A stretch of 39,737 nt of DNA, from positions 692,827-732,563 of the forward strand of contig NMRA01000153.1 in the NCBI GenBank assembly GCA_002633005.1, in the 5' to 3' direction. Source of the stretch: Phoronis australis. Taxonomy: Eukaryota; Phoronida; Phoronidae. Of the stretch, positions 20,918 through 35,726 are shown piece by piece; position 1 is the first letter of the stretch; every line of letters starts with the position of its first letter. The translations under genes were made by a program, and so were the position numbers. The notes below the pieces were generated by a model that worked only from the letters and a program-made list of their open reading frames with translations, was not told where the DNA came from and did not search any database.

Positions 20918-21952
20918 CTGAAATAAATGATTGTGATAATTAATTTGTGTAATGCTTCTATACTCAGGCTCAAAAATAGAATTTACTCACTCTGTTGTTC
21001 TGACAGCAACATTTCCTATTTGCTTAGAATTGCCTTGGAAAAATGAGAGTTTGGCATTGCTCAAGACCAGGCCCTACGAGTTGACGGCACTGATTTGTCA
21101 CGGCGCTGACTTGTCACAGCACTGATTTGTCACGGCACTGACTTCTCACAGCAGGTTATTTTATGCACCGAGCTTGGTCTCTAGCATTAACTGACAGTCC
21201 AGAAAGCATGTCTAACAGGAGGTAAGAGCCAGTTGGGATCAGTTTTTAGGTCATTCTACCGTACTTTGTATTTTGTCAATAGAACAGAGATTGCCCACAT
21301 CTCCTAGAAGGCAATTATGAAGTTCATTTTATGTCGGAGCAGAACAATTACCACATTAATTAGCAATGGCGTCACAGTAAAAAGTATTGAAGTGCAACTT
21401 AGATAATTGGGAACGTACAAAGCTGCGTTTTGACCAATTTAGCTGGCTCAGAAACAAATTATACAAATTCAGCTTCAACAGTCGAATAGATTGACACCAG
21501 CATTTGAAAACTGCCATCATCCAGAATACTGTGTCACTGTAGGTCACAAGAAATAAACCTTGAGACTGACAACTTGTAGAGTACACGTCTAGGAAAATGG
21601 CAACAATTGAACGACCGGCTAAGTCAGAGCGGAAAACTGTTAGAGCAAAAGGAATATGATTTCAGGGCTAATTCAAACAAAAGTTTGGCATTGCTTAAGA
21701 CCATAGTCCAAAATATAAGAAACTCAGTTATTTGGAAACTCAGAATTCACTTTTCATCTGAGTAAACAACTAATTGCGAGCAATTTCACTGCGATAAGTG
21801 GATTAATCAAAAGTTTGCTTCTTGCACAAAATCACAATGCACCAGTCAAAGGAACTTGTTTCGTGATTTCACATCCGAGTACAAACTCGAAATACTACAC
21901 TGTAGTATTTACAGGAAGCTGAGTTGGGAGTCAGAATCGTTCCATGGCGAGC
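20918..21952. other. Upstream region or intron of the zinc-finger gene
   Basis: No exon was recognised. It contains a small 16-bp tandem repeat at 21086-21149 (unit GGCACTGATTTGTCAC, four copies alternating in two positions) and otherwise AT-rich unique sequence. The missing 5' coding exons of the zinc-finger gene may be here or further up. Confidence 0.35.
21086..21149. repeat. 16-bp tandem repeat, four copies
   Basis: Four head-to-tail copies of GGCACTGATTTGTCAC with variants (GGCGCTGACTTGTCAC, AGCACTGATTTGTCAC, GGCACTGACTTCTCAC). Non-coding context. Confidence 0.8.
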
Positions 21953-22454
21953 CATCCACGAAGGCCTTTATGCAGCGTACCTCCTGGGAGTCCAAAGGGA
22001 CACCCTAGCACTAATATGGAAGCCCTGGTAAGGATGCCCAATGTATCATTTGGGCCCCCACTATCAATAGGAACCTTTCAAATTTGGACACACACATTGT
22101 ACTGATTACTAGGAAGCCTATGAAGACTCACACTGGTGGCTCTTTTTTCAAAGCAGGAAGAACTATACAATTTATATACAAAGTATATATGTTGCTATGC
22201 TCATACTTGGTTGATAGCATTATAAAAGTATTGGTCTACACAGTTTTTTTCGTAAAAATGCTCACTACAGAAGGCTGTTTTGTAAACTTAGATGTAAAAA
22301 CCTTGGTCTATGCATTTTTTGTAAAAAAATCTTGTGTGTTTAGGGGATTGCTGGGGGTGGGGGTTACGCGTCGGAATCATGGACGCCCTGGAATTTTGGG
22401 AACCCATTTTGGACACTCTATTTTCGAAATCCTGGATAAAGGCCTGCATCCACG
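21953..22454 (+). mobile_element. hAT-like MITE, copy 2 (486 bp, perfect 8-bp TSD)
   Basis: The element is 21961-22446 and is flanked by identical CATCCACG copies at 21953-21960 and 22447-22454. It begins AAGGCCTTTATGCAGCG and ends CCTGGATAAAGGCCTG, the same inverted ends as copy 1 (outer C mutated to A on the left). It aligns with copy 1 (3704-4199) in opposite orientation along its full length, including the run ATGCATTTTTTGTAAAAAAA. No transposase. The plus-strand ORF over it (22084-22467) is incidental. Confidence 0.88.
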
Positions 22455-24479
<2,025 letters not shown>

Positions 24480-24647
24480 CCTTGATGAAGATAATCACTG
24501 CTAGTAGGTTGTTTTAGGTGGTACTTGTTTTTGATGCGTTTTGATCGTTCTGATAAAACTGGGTCGTTTATTTCATCATACTTGTCTTATGTAGGCATTT
24601 GCTTAGCTTCAGTTTTGTTGGATAGCAGGTAAGTAGTACACCCCAAA

Positions 24648-24653
24648 AATAAA
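24648..24653 (+). terminator. Candidate poly(A) signal for ADAT2
   Basis: AATAAA lies 169 bp after the ADAT2 stop codon and about 190 bp before the NDH-2 acceptor-like site. Position and motif fit; no cleavage site can be seen. Confidence 0.45.
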
Positions 24654-24851
24654 TTAGCCATGGATAATATTTTTAAATCAACTCATCTCTTTTAGATTTT
24701 AATAATTCATCGCAAATTTATTGAAATCTGTTAAGGTCTTAACAATTCATACAAACTGATAGACATTTCGCTTAAAGGTTGATTGTTCAAAGAATTGTAC
24801 ACTTATGGTAGTTGATAGATCATATTTTATTAATTTCAGGTAATTACCAAA

Positions 24852-27800
24852 ATGATGTCAGCGAAGTTATTTCAGGCGAGCTGTAGATTTGTAAAAAGTG
24901 TGATCAAATCCCCAAGACCTGTTCTGCCATATAGCGTTATTAGCCAGGATGGTGACAAGACTGCTGTCCAAAGTGTTCATAACTATTCCACAGACACTAA
25001 CACGCCTCGACAAACACTCGTCATTCTCGGTACAGGTTGGGGCAGTTACAGTGTGCTTAAAAATATCAACAAAGATCTGTATGATGTCATCGTTGTCAGT
25101 CCTCGTAATCACTTCCTGTTCACCCCTCTGCTAGCCAGTACCACTGTTGGCACCTTGGAGTTTCGGTAATTTTCTCGTCTTAGTGATTTACTAAATATGG
25201 GACATTTAAAGCGGCATTTTATCCGTGCTTCTGTATGTTCATTGTACCTGAAGTTCATTGTCATCGAGTCAGCTTGTATTCTGGACTTTCTAAGAATGTA
25301 ATGTTGAACAGGGACATTGTTGTGTTCTATAGTTATGAAAGTAAGGGATCGGCAAAATGATAAATTGTTCAAGTTTCAGTTTCTAAAGCAACTAGTCTAA
25401 ACTTAACCTAGATTAGGTCCTGGTATTTCACATGTCAGATTCTTCAAGAATTGGCATCGAGTGTGTTGAAGAGAAAAAATGTGTGACTCGTGTTTATCTG
25501 CTGGAAAGTAGCGAGGTCAGCAGGCAAGAAGTTGTACGATGTCAGTTTCACCTTTAATTTGTACAATTAGAGATAAATAATTTGTTCAGTTGATTTTTTC
25601 CTGGCCTTGTTCTAAGGTAACTCATTGTGTGGGTCTAGTGTTGATGGCTTGACTGGATGCCTTAAGATGTGCCATTTACAATATATTTCAATCTCACCAT
25701 TTATGTGTTTTGTTGAAAAGACTAATTAAAACTTCCACTCATGCCCAACTGTTGACAACAGTTGTCAAGGGAAATTCCTGGTCATTTTGTCAGATTACAT
25801 AATACTGTACAGTCCTCTGTTTTGTGAGAGCACAAACTAACCTATGACTGTTATCTCGCAGGTCCATCATTGAACCCGTGAGAAACACACTGTTCAGAGA
25901 ATCCAGCCATTACCACCTGGCTAATGCTACTGGTGTCGACTTTGAGAAGAAAACTGTCCACTGCACTAGTGGAATCAAGCCTGATCTGTCGTATGACATT
26001 CCTTATGACAAACTTGTGATTGGAGTGGGCTCACTCAGTAATACATTTGGTGTTCCTGGTGTTGAAGAGAATGCGTACTTTTTAAAGGTAATATGTTTCA
26101 TAAAGGTAATTGAAGATTAGAGCATTTCCATGTGTTGCATTTCTTTATGAATGTAGTTTTTATTCTATTTGTAGCTTTTTGAACGTCAGGTATCTCAGTC
26201 AGTATTTATGTTGTTCATTTCAGTTAAGTGAAGACTATTGTGATTGGCATTTTCCTGTTCCTGTGATATTGTTGTGAATCCAGATTTATTGGTGATACAA
26301 ATGTGATTGTCTGAGTTTGAATTAAATTGAAATTGCCATTAAGGGCTCGCAGGAGACTAACTTATGGTGCATTCATTTTACAGTGAAAATTCAATTCCTT
26401 AAACTTATTCCTTAGGAAGTGTCTGATGCTCGCCTTATCAGGAACAAGTTGTTGAATAACATCGAGTTAGCCATGGAGCCATCTGTATCTCAAGAGGAGA
26501 GGGACAGGTTGCTACACATCGTTATAGTGGGTGGAGGACCTACAGGGGTGGAGTTTGGAGCTGAACTGTATGACTTTGTGGAACAGGTGGGTGTTTCTTT
26601 GATATGCAAGCCAGGTACCATTCACAATTAACAGTATCTTCATGAATGTACATAAATACACTTTGATATGCAAGCCAGGTACCATTCACAATTAACAGTA
26701 TCTTCATGAATGTACATACATACACTTTGATATGCAAGCCAGGTACCATTCACAATTAGCAGTATCTTCATGAATGTACATACATACACTTTGATATGCA
26801 AGCCAGGTACCATTCACAATTAACAGTATCTTCATCAATGTACATTAATACACTTTGATATGCAAGCCAGGTACCATTCACAATTAACAGTATCTTCATC
26901 AATGTACATTAATACACTTTGATATGCAAGCCAGGTACCATTCACAATTAACAGTATCTTCATGAATGTACATAAATAAACACTTTAAAGGAGGAAAAGG
27001 GTAGAGGCTTGAAGGTAAAGTTCAATTTTGACATAAATGGTGATTCTAAAAGACAACAGTCAACACTTTATTTTGTTTCCTTTTTACAAAAATGTACAAC
27101 TTTTAAAATTTTCAATACTTATTTCATGAATAAATATGTGTTCTTATTGTGAGTAATGCCAGACAAGTGTCACTAAATGTATCATAATGATACTGATTTT
27201 TACTTGCAAGTAACGGGGGTTTCATCTGGTAAAGTAGTTTTAGGGTCTTTTGTAAATCTGAAGGTTGTTGAAAGTTGTGTAATGTTTTATAAATCTTACT
27301 AATTTTTAGTACAGTGACTGGAAATGGATTGAAATTTCTCTTCTAAAATTCTACCATTTTATCAAGTACGAGATATGACAGTTGTAACTTAAATTTTTGC
27401 GATGCAGGGTGTTATTTTTCAGTGAGTATTTAAAAATTGGATCTACCTGATTAACATTGTTTTGGGCACCGTTTTTCCCACAGGATATATCAAGACTCTA
27501 CAGAAAGCAAAACAAGAACGTACAAGTCACTTTAGTTGAATCTAATGTCATCCTGGGCTCGTTTGACAAGCGTTTACAAAGTTACGCTGAGAAAAAGATT
27601 AGTCAGAGAGAACGATTTAATCTAGTCAAATCAAGTGTTACAGGTATTGTTGAAGAAAGCATCGACCTTACAAAATTATATTAAATGTATTCTGTACCAT
27701 GATTGTTATGCTCTTAATTTGCATTGAAAACTGTAATCTGTACAAACTAGTCTTCACTTTCTAATAGTTTGTTCCCAAATACTTAAATCTATTTTTCACT

Positions 27801-30800
27801 GTGGCAGTATTCCTGCAGTGCTGGTGTGAAGTCTGCAACTCAGAGTTATTAAATTCCTTCACTGTAAATGTTTCCATCCGTCTTCCTTTCTTCAGTTAGA
27901 AGCCAGTTAGCCTTTCTCCCTCACCACCTAAGCTTACTTCACAGACGTCTAAAGCATAACAATTGAAGGTGAAGGATTTGTTGTCTTCTTTTAGAACATG
28001 AATCTTTCTACTTAGTTGTCAGGTAATGTTTGCCTTGAATGTTTCAGAGGTTAAATCTGACAGTGTGACATTACGGGACGGAAGTGTCATACCTTGCGGT
28101 CTAGTCGTGTGGAGTACAGGCCTGGCCCCAAGGCCATTCACGCAAAGTCTAGAAGTGCCAAAGAACAAAGGGGGACAGGTGAGTTACATCAAAGTGTCTC
28201 GGTGTCTTAACCTTTTAATGTTTTGTGGTCATCATTAGATTGCTATCGACTACGGCCAATGTCTGTTCTTGAGCAAACTGAATGAGTCAGAATTTGTCAT
28301 TGATTATAATGATGTGTTTAATGTAGATTCAGGCATTGACCGTCACATCATTCTGATAAAGATCCCAGATTCAGTGATTCAGTCAAGAACGTCCCAAGTG
28401 TTGATAGTTCTGGTTTCCATCCTAATTGAGTTGCTGTGTATATTCTCAAGTGTTTCACTGTGTAAACTGTGCTTGCGATTTATTGAAGTAGTGACACTTG
28501 CAATTTGCAATTAAATGAAATTGTTTGTGTTTAGCAAATGAATTGCTATCTGTTTGCAGGGTCTATTTTCCATATTCAAGCTCGACTCATACTCAAAACT
28601 TATCCAATCCTGTTCAAGTACAAATTTACAGTGCCATGCAAGGAATTAGACCCCAGTCTAAATGTCTTTTCAAATAATCAATCACCCTGTTTCGAAGCAA
28701 TGAAATATAAGTACTAGAGTGCACAAAGGCCTGACATAAGTTTTTGTGTTTTTGCTCATGGAATCTATGGCCTGTTGTGACATTATTGCTGGAACACGAT
28801 GAATATGAAGTCTTGCTGTGCCAGTTACAAAGGGAACTGTGTTGTACTGCATGGGCCTCTATTTCAACTGCACTATTTTAGATTCTGACCAATAGCTGTC
28901 TGCAGGTGATGGGTGACAACAGCGGCGATGTATTTGCTCTGGGTGATTGTGCCGACATTGAGAATAACTCATTGCCATGTACTGCCCAGGTATGGATGTG
29001 GTTGGACTAGAATAATTCTAGATTGCATTATACAGCTGAGTTGGGCTGGGTTACTGAAAACTATCTGCTGGATAACATTAATGGTTGCGTGATGTCAAGT
29101 AAATTGTAATAAACAAAATAATAATATGAGATCATCATTGTCATCAAGCAGTATAGTTCAGTAACAACCCTTCATTGACACAAACTTGGTTGAAGGTATG
29201 ACTGTACTTTTTGTTAGACATACATACTCGCTCATAGTCTCTATATAATCCCCCTATCTTCAGGCGTCCAGTTATGAACCAAAACATCGAGTTATATAAC
29301 GGCCAAGCAAGTTAAAACGCTAGCTATTTTTCAAGACCACCTGTCTCATCACCAGACAATAGGTGAATTGAACATGGAGGAAGTGAGAAATAAACAGTAA
29401 AATAAATGGCAACAGCAGGTGGAGGGGCGTGTAAGCAGGGAGTATGAATGTATCACATGGTAGGAAGCTTACATGCCTAACCAGAGTCAGCGTGTGGTAC
29501 ACACCTGTGAGCTGCTAATTCATCACAGGTTTTTAGTGACTGATCAGTAGTTTCCAAATATCTACTTAACGAATAGTACTATTTCTTTTCTAGTTATTTT
29601 TCGCCCATGTTGGTGTAAAAAATGATCTTGAATGGACCTGCTCCCAAAATGCATGGACAACTGTTGAGTGTGTCCAATGTAACTCTGTTCTTAAAATGTG
29701 GCGGCTATTTTAACTTGTTTGACCGTTATATCTTGTGGTGTTTTGCTTCATAACTGCACACCTGAAGATAGGAGATTGTATAGAGCCTAGAAGCGAGTAT
29801 ATATTAAGCTGTCTAACAAAATGTACTGATGTGCTTAATTCAACTAAGATTGTCATGAAGCATATAATTTGTGCAACCAAGCACAGGAGCGTTGACAGTG
29901 ACCTGTCTAGTTTTGTTGCATAATTTGATGCTTTGCCTCAGCTTTGTGAGTCACTCAAAATTTCTATGTGTGCTACATGTAGAGCTTTGCTGCTCTGTAG
30001 TTTCATTCGTAAGTTGGTAGTATTTATATGGTATCCTGTGCTTAAATCAAGTATTAATTGTAAATTTGGGGGTGTTCGACACATCGTCTTATGATTGAGC
30101 TGGGTTGAAGAAACACTGTACCAGAAAGAATTTATAAAACTTGTAACATCGATGAAATTGGAACAGTTTTAAAATTAACAGTTTTGTTTGTCGTTTGTTT
30201 TGTTTGTTTGATAATATGTAGCAGTGCCTTCTGAAGGCAATCTGATATTGTTTGAATTAGTTTTAATTTGCACATTGTGCACAATGTGTCTCATGCAATG
30301 CCTGCTGGTGGTAATAGTAGACACAGGTATACAATTTGTACTTGTTTTTTGACACATTCAGGTGGCTGAGAGAGAAGGTCGTTACGTCGCTAATGTTTTG
30401 AACACATTCAACTCCAATCCAGAGCCTTTTAAATTCAAGAATATGGGCATGCTTGCCTACATTGGAAATTATGACGCCTTGACTGATGTTCCTGATGTGA
30501 AGTTGAGAGGTAAGCTGGGTCTTTTCATGCTGTGAGAAATGCTGCATTAAATATTAAACATGCTGAGCTAAAGAAATGCTGGATTTTGGGCCACATCTGT
30601 CATTTAGAAGAAAACATCATATTTTATGATTGAATTCTTCACTTATGATGCCTTCTTCTCTGTGCTTTGTTGAACTTATAAGGCTTTTTACCTTGCGGGA
30701 CCTGAGAGTTAGGAGTATACGCTGTTATAAACAAGGTCCATTATTAATATCTTGTGATTCATACAATAACATACAATATTTTTATCTATTCCTCCAAAAA

Positions 30801-31502
30801 TATAAAAATATTTGTGTATGACGCTAGTCTTATGAGTTCTTGCAACTGGATTATTTGCCTAGGAATGCATTACCTTCACTAACTGGGCAAACCCTGGCAT
30901 CGAGTCTAGACTTCATTCACAAACCAGTAGCGGCTTTTGCCAATGTACCGTGGAACATGCTATTGCTGTCAAAACTTGCTGAATACCAGTGGTGAAGCCA
31001 AACTGTTAGAAGAGGTTTTATTACATAGCTACATTTGTGATAAACCAATAAGGATCCTGGTACTTTTGTATCCAGTTTATGATGGGTATTTTTTGTTAAC
31101 TATGCCAATATTTAAAGTACCAGTATCCAGCACTTTCACAAAGCCATTGCAATAGTCAAACATCAGCTTTTCTCTGTCCGGCTTCATTTGTACAATGTAA
31201 TTTTAAACACAGTCTCTGGGTATTATAATTTGTGCTTGTATTTAAAGCCACTTCTGGCAAATTGTCTACATCACACTTCATTACACATGGCTCTGGTTCA
31301 AGGAACTATGAAACAGGCAATGTTGTTAAGAATTTAAGAACTGTTTGTAAGCAACTTGGTTAAATCTTCAGGTTTTCCGTCCTGGCTTCTCTGGAGATCT
31401 GCATACCTGACTCGGCTGGGTAGTTGGAGGTTAAGAATGCAAGTTCCTATGGACTGGAGTAAAACGCTGCTGTATGGCAGAGATATATCACGCTTTGAAT
31501 GA
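24852..31502 (+). CDS. Alternative (type II) NADH:ubiquinone oxidoreductase, NDH-2
   Basis: A single-subunit, rotenone-insensitive flavoenzyme of the inner mitochondrial membrane that passes electrons from NADH to ubiquinone without pumping protons. Exons: 24852-25165, 25862-26087, 26416-26586, 27484-27643, 28048-28178, 28906-28989, 30362-30509 and 31372-31502, all GT-AG and in phase, about 454 residues. The N-terminus ([20 protein letters not shown]) looks like a mitochondrial presequence. FAD-binding Rossmann motif LGTGWGSYS is at ~59-67 and NADH-binding [17 protein letters not shown] at ~215-231. Family hallmarks include [50 protein letters not shown] and a C-terminal [15 protein letters not shown] ... 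[11 protein letters not shown] that fits the membrane-anchoring end. About eight residues expected between GGQ (exon 5) and VMGDN (exon 6) were not placed; a microexon near 28239 is possible. An acceptor-like TAATTTCAG ends 12 nt before the ATG. Confidence 0.94.
26593..26984 (+). repeat. 64-bp minisatellite, six copies, beside an NDH-2 splice donor
   Basis: GATATGCAAGCCAGGTACCA recurs at 26601, 26665, 26729, 26793, 26857 and 26921, an exact 64-bp period. Copies differ at only a few positions (AATTAACAG/AATTAGCAG, CATGAATG/CATCAATG, CATAAATA/CATTAATA). The array starts about 10 nt after the donor at 26587. Each unit contains a donor-like CCAGGTACC and an acceptor-like AATTAACAG. The ORFs across it are by-products. 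Confidence 0.95.
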
Positions 31503-33118
31503 TCACAGAAAAACATTGTGTGAATACATCTATAAGCGACATGGATTGAAACAAAGCTCTATTGCACGAGAGAGATTTCGGACTTAGCATGATCACAGCT
31601 CTGTGGATGTGCATGGGTACAGGTTACCAGTATGAACTGCAGCAGAACTTTGTACTGCAGTATTACTTGTGTCTGTTTGTAAGGGCAGAGGTATATCATT
31701 GGTAAGAACACATTGTGTAATTGCAATGATTTTTTTGGTACGTATATTGGTATATTTTTGAGAGAACATAGCATCAAGTGAATGACCATTGTCTGGAGCA
31801 AGTCTGCCTTGGAGACATTTGTCATGCTTTGAAAGCTAAAAACCTGTTAGTATATGTGTGCAAGACCTCCGAGCATTCACAGGATTACGAGTGTGTGTGA
31901 TTGGGTATGGCCTAGAGAGTACATACTGTAGGGGAGGGATATCTCGCGTTCACTACATAACCATGGATGCTCACGAGAGTAAAATCTGGGGTTGACTTTA
32001 TCTTGGGTGAAACACCTTTCACTCATGTGGTTTTGGGTGGTCTTGCATGATCTTGCTTTTTCACAAGGATCTTGGTCTATAGAACACTAACCTGATATTT
32101 ATCAAGTTGATCAGCCAATCTTATATGCTTGACATATTTGTACTGTGTACTGCGTTGGCTATTTTTAGTATTCAGGTTGTACTGTTTTCATTAATTTGTA
32201 TTTGTATTTTGTATTCATTGGTAAATTTAACATAACAATTGTAAGCAATCATGATAAAACTCCCTTTAGAATGACCACCTCATAAATATATGTATGTATG
32301 TGGATATTGAAACACGTGGCAAGTGTTGATAGTTATCTTTATGAGAAGTTGTCGAAAAAGTCAAGTTCCATGTTTTGATATTTTGACACTGTAATAATTT
32401 CCTTAAAACTTTGGTCCTCAGAAGAGTTCCACCTTCACTGAAGAAGTACATTCTTTCACATGGAATGCTTTTTAGGGGCCAGCACAGAGGAAGAGCCATG
32501 TACCTAGAATACAAGTGACTTCAAATCATAGCTCATGTGTTCACCAAACCTTGGGGATTCTGGCAACCAATTACCTTTGGTACCCAATGAAAATTATTTA
32601 GTGACAGTGACAAATCTCTCGTTCAAATGTTTAATGTGTGTACTACATACATACAAATTCGTTATACTGTTCAGTAAGTATTTTGCCTCGCTGTATGCAG
32701 GTGATGCGAGATAACTTTCATATGAGGCAGCCAGCTCAGTTTGCAGTTCTCTGTCTACACTGGCCTTTACTGTTGCTACACACCTCTGTTCTGTGAAAAT
32801 CTTGGCAATTGTGTTGAAACTTGGCATCTGCACCTCTGTGGCCAGTTAAATTTCCACTTTATTGTGTATGCGCATATGATTAAGTGACCAGCACTATTGT
32901 GGCAGACAAGTATAGTTACGTAGCACCAAATTAATCACTTTCCATGTACCATAGCCACCACCAGTATTCACAACACTTTGGCAGTTGTTCTTGTCCAAAA
33001 TTGGTGACATTTTGCTGTATTTAAACCCGGCTATTTTTAGTATGGGCGCATGGACTTGTACAGGAATATTTTAACATTTTGTAATAAGGAACTAAGTCTA
33101 TTCTGCATATTTTAAAAA
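31503..33118. other. NDH-2 3' flank, no gene recognised
   Basis: AT-rich sequence with short ORFs on both strands that carry no recognisable domain and no coding-type conservation pattern. No AATAAA was seen in the first 700 bp after the NDH-2 stop, so the 3' end of the transcript is undefined. Confidence 0.35.
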
Positions 33119-33464
33119 GATACTAAATCCTGTTTTGATGATTTCAACCAATCCTCATTCTGTCACCTGCTAATGCGTCAATCTTTAAAGATAAAACCCG
33201 GAATCAACTAAAAACTCGTACTCCCTATCTCACAAATTGGATATTACGGTCCATGGTGGCTGGTCTATTACCACAGTTGCTGTGTAATGTGGTGAAGTGT
33301 AGGTCATACTTGCCCACTTATCATACTTTGGAAGGAGTCTTAAAATTTTCCTCCGAAGTTTTGATGGTTGTCGAGGGTTACAGAGCATTATTTTGTTTCG
33401 GAGAACTGGATGGGAAAGTCGTTCTTAGTATCTGTTAATAGGCCAAAACCGGGTTTGGTATCTT
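33119..33464 (+). repeat. Dispersed repeat family A, copy 2
   Basis: Second copy of the repeat at 3161-3515, same orientation. Shared blocks include TTTCAACCAATCCTC, GGAATCAACTAAAAAC, ATCTCACAAATTG, GATGGTTGTCGAGGGTTACA and the terminal CCAAAACCGGGTTTGG palindrome. It lies in non-coding DNA between NDH-2 and the ankyrin gene. Confidence 0.7.
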
Positions 33465-34171
33465 TAAACTTGAATGCTTTTCTAAAGCACTGTTGCTTAA
33501 TACGTTCAACCTGTTTTGGGAAGTCTATGTGGTTAGCAATTCGCAGTCTTCAGTGAGCAATCTCAGGCCATGTGTTTAGCTCAAACTTGCATAAAACATG
33601 GAGGTTGTGCATGCTTTCCGATTGCACATGTGGTATGGCTGAATTCCTAATGTGCTAAATATGCACTTGTAGTATTTTTTACTCAATGGCTCAGCAAAGC
33701 TTTGCCTGATGAGTAAATAGTTAGTGTTTATAGCTTAATGGTCACCAGATGTATTTGATTATTGACTCCTGACTTTGTTGCATTAATCGTGGTGCACAAG
33801 AGACATTTTTGTTATATATATTTCTAGTATGTGTTTGAGTTTCCAGAGCTTTTTTTACTTTATGCAATCACCACAGGGCAATTTAGAGTTAGTTTTTCTG
33901 TCCTTTTCTATTTGAATTTTTTGAGGGGCAACATCTTTGTGGAGAGATTTTGTCTGCTATCCCACTGAGTAAGTTATGCGACTGTGGTGATACACTGAGC
34001 CTGGTTTGGTCACAAACTTAATTTAGCTGTTCTACATTGTCTTGTCAGAATCTGAATGCAATACAGACCATTTCTACAGCAAGACAATTCCCTACACAAT
34101 TTTAATGCACCAGTGGGCCCATGTTGAGCAATTAGCGCATCAATGAAAATTTGTATTCTCCGAAAATATAG

Positions 34172-34390
34172 AGGAGTCTGTGTGGCCTAGTGCGATAAGT
34201 GCCCACTTTCCTTACTCGAGGTCGTGGGTTCGAGTCCCACTGGGTCACACTGCTTAACTCTTGAGCCAGGTTTCTAGCTCCTCATCTCAGTTTTAAACAT
34301 GCTAATTTAGCATAAAAATAGGCATGCACGGCCTGAGCACGTCTGGTACGTTTATCTGACCACCTGCAATTAATTAATTTTTAAAGATAC
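34172..34390 (+). repeat. tRNA-derived SINE, best copy in the window
   Basis: GTGTGGCCTAGTGCGATAAG resembles a tRNA A box. GAGGTCGTGGGTTCGAGTCC followed by CACTGGGTCACAC supplies a perfect T arm (GTGGG/CCCAC around TTCGAGT) with a good B box. An acceptor-like pairing GTGTGGC/GTCACAC exists, but three extra bases separate it from the T stem and the anticodon arm is poor, so it is not a canonical tRNA. A non-tRNA body follows to about 34390. RNA polymerase III promoter elements are therefore visible, which is typical of SINEs. Confidence 0.6.
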
Positions 34391-35726
34391 AGGGGGGGTC
34401 ATGCTCGTAAAATTATGCCACAATCGAGAAAAAAATTTTGGCTGAAAACTTCCAATTTATCATTAATGTACAGTGTGCATGTTTGTGAATGCCCATCAGC
34501 AGCAGACGAATTTAGGAATGTAAGCATTATATGTCTTATTTTCATCAATTGAATTAAAATTTGTTTTGTCATGTTGTTCTAAATTGAGGAAACTTAAGTT
34601 TACTGCAGATGTTGCCAGTAAATTTTTAACCTGATAATAAGGTATAAAGGGATTTTTATGTGTTTTACATTAAATGATACTAGTAAAATATTTTGACTTG
34701 TCTTTAAACACTAACAAGACTGTTTATTTGCCAAGAAAAGCAAAAACAGCACAAGCAAACAACAAGACATATTAATAAAAGCCAACACACAAAAAAACAA
34801 AAGTATTTTCCTAAAACATCACAGTTAATGATTTGTTTACTAAAGTTTAGCCCCATGGCTGTATATCTAAACTAATTTTGAGAATATTTTGTCTTTAAAA
34901 AAGTAAATTACGGCAATTCTTCACTTACTTAGCACACAATACGGCCGACAAGTGACATTCTGTTTTGTCAAATTTCTGTCGATTACTAGAGTGTTTTCTA
35001 CTTTGTAGATGTCATGAAAAACTGTTTGGTAAATTTTACATTATTTCCAGTAATCAATCTTTGAAAATGGTCTATGAAACTGAAATATCTTGAGGAAGAT
35101 AGACAACTGGCAATGAATTATGAACAACAATGTCAGGGATGAAAGTTCCACCTTTCCTTGACGGTGTCTCAAACTTCAGAAAGCAACCTGTATTAAGGAA
35201 TTTTTTGCCACACATTAGTTGCAAGTTTCAAAGTCTGTGAAAACACTTAATACAAAGCATGTCACAACATTGAGCCAAGTGCAATATGCAGTGGCATCAG
35301 AAACAACAGTAAAACAATATGGATTTCCAGCAGCACCTGCCAGAGGACCATCCAAGAGCTGCTGTTGACCTCAACACAGATAAACATTGAAGCCATTAGT
35401 GCACAGCTGAGTGCACAGCAAGCAGGCATGGTGTACAAACAGCAGCTGTGTCATATCCAATAACATGGCTAATTATCAACCAAACATCTCTGAAGGTCTG
35501 TTTTACATAAGACAGACAAATAGGAGGGTGTTCTTTCCTAAGTGCCTTAATTAGGTTTGATAAAAAAGTGGAAGATGCAAAACTGGAATCTTGAGATTCT
35601 GGACAAATGCCATAAAAATGTCTAACACAATAAACGTGCATAAATACTACAACAAAAGTGCTAAAAATTAAAGCACACAAACAAAACCACATAAAAACCC
35701 GAGCTTAATTAAATACAATGACAAAA
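34391..35726. other. Non-coding region and probable 3' UTR of the ankyrin gene
   Basis: No gene was recognised. TTTATT at 34723-34728 (AATAAA on the minus strand) is a possible but distant poly(A) signal for the minus-strand ankyrin gene. The minus-strand ORF at 35396-35692 shows no family features. Confidence 0.35.

Noticed and set aside
28269-28514. 81-codon ORF after the possible NDH-2 microexon
   Set aside because: Lies within an NDH-2 intron, has no family resemblance and breaks the expected join to exon 6.
34178-34250. Possible tRNA gene
   Set aside because: The T arm and B box are good, but the acceptor stem is separated from the T stem by three extra bases and there is no proper anticodon arm. 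Similar imperfect heads recur in the window, so it is read as a SINE.
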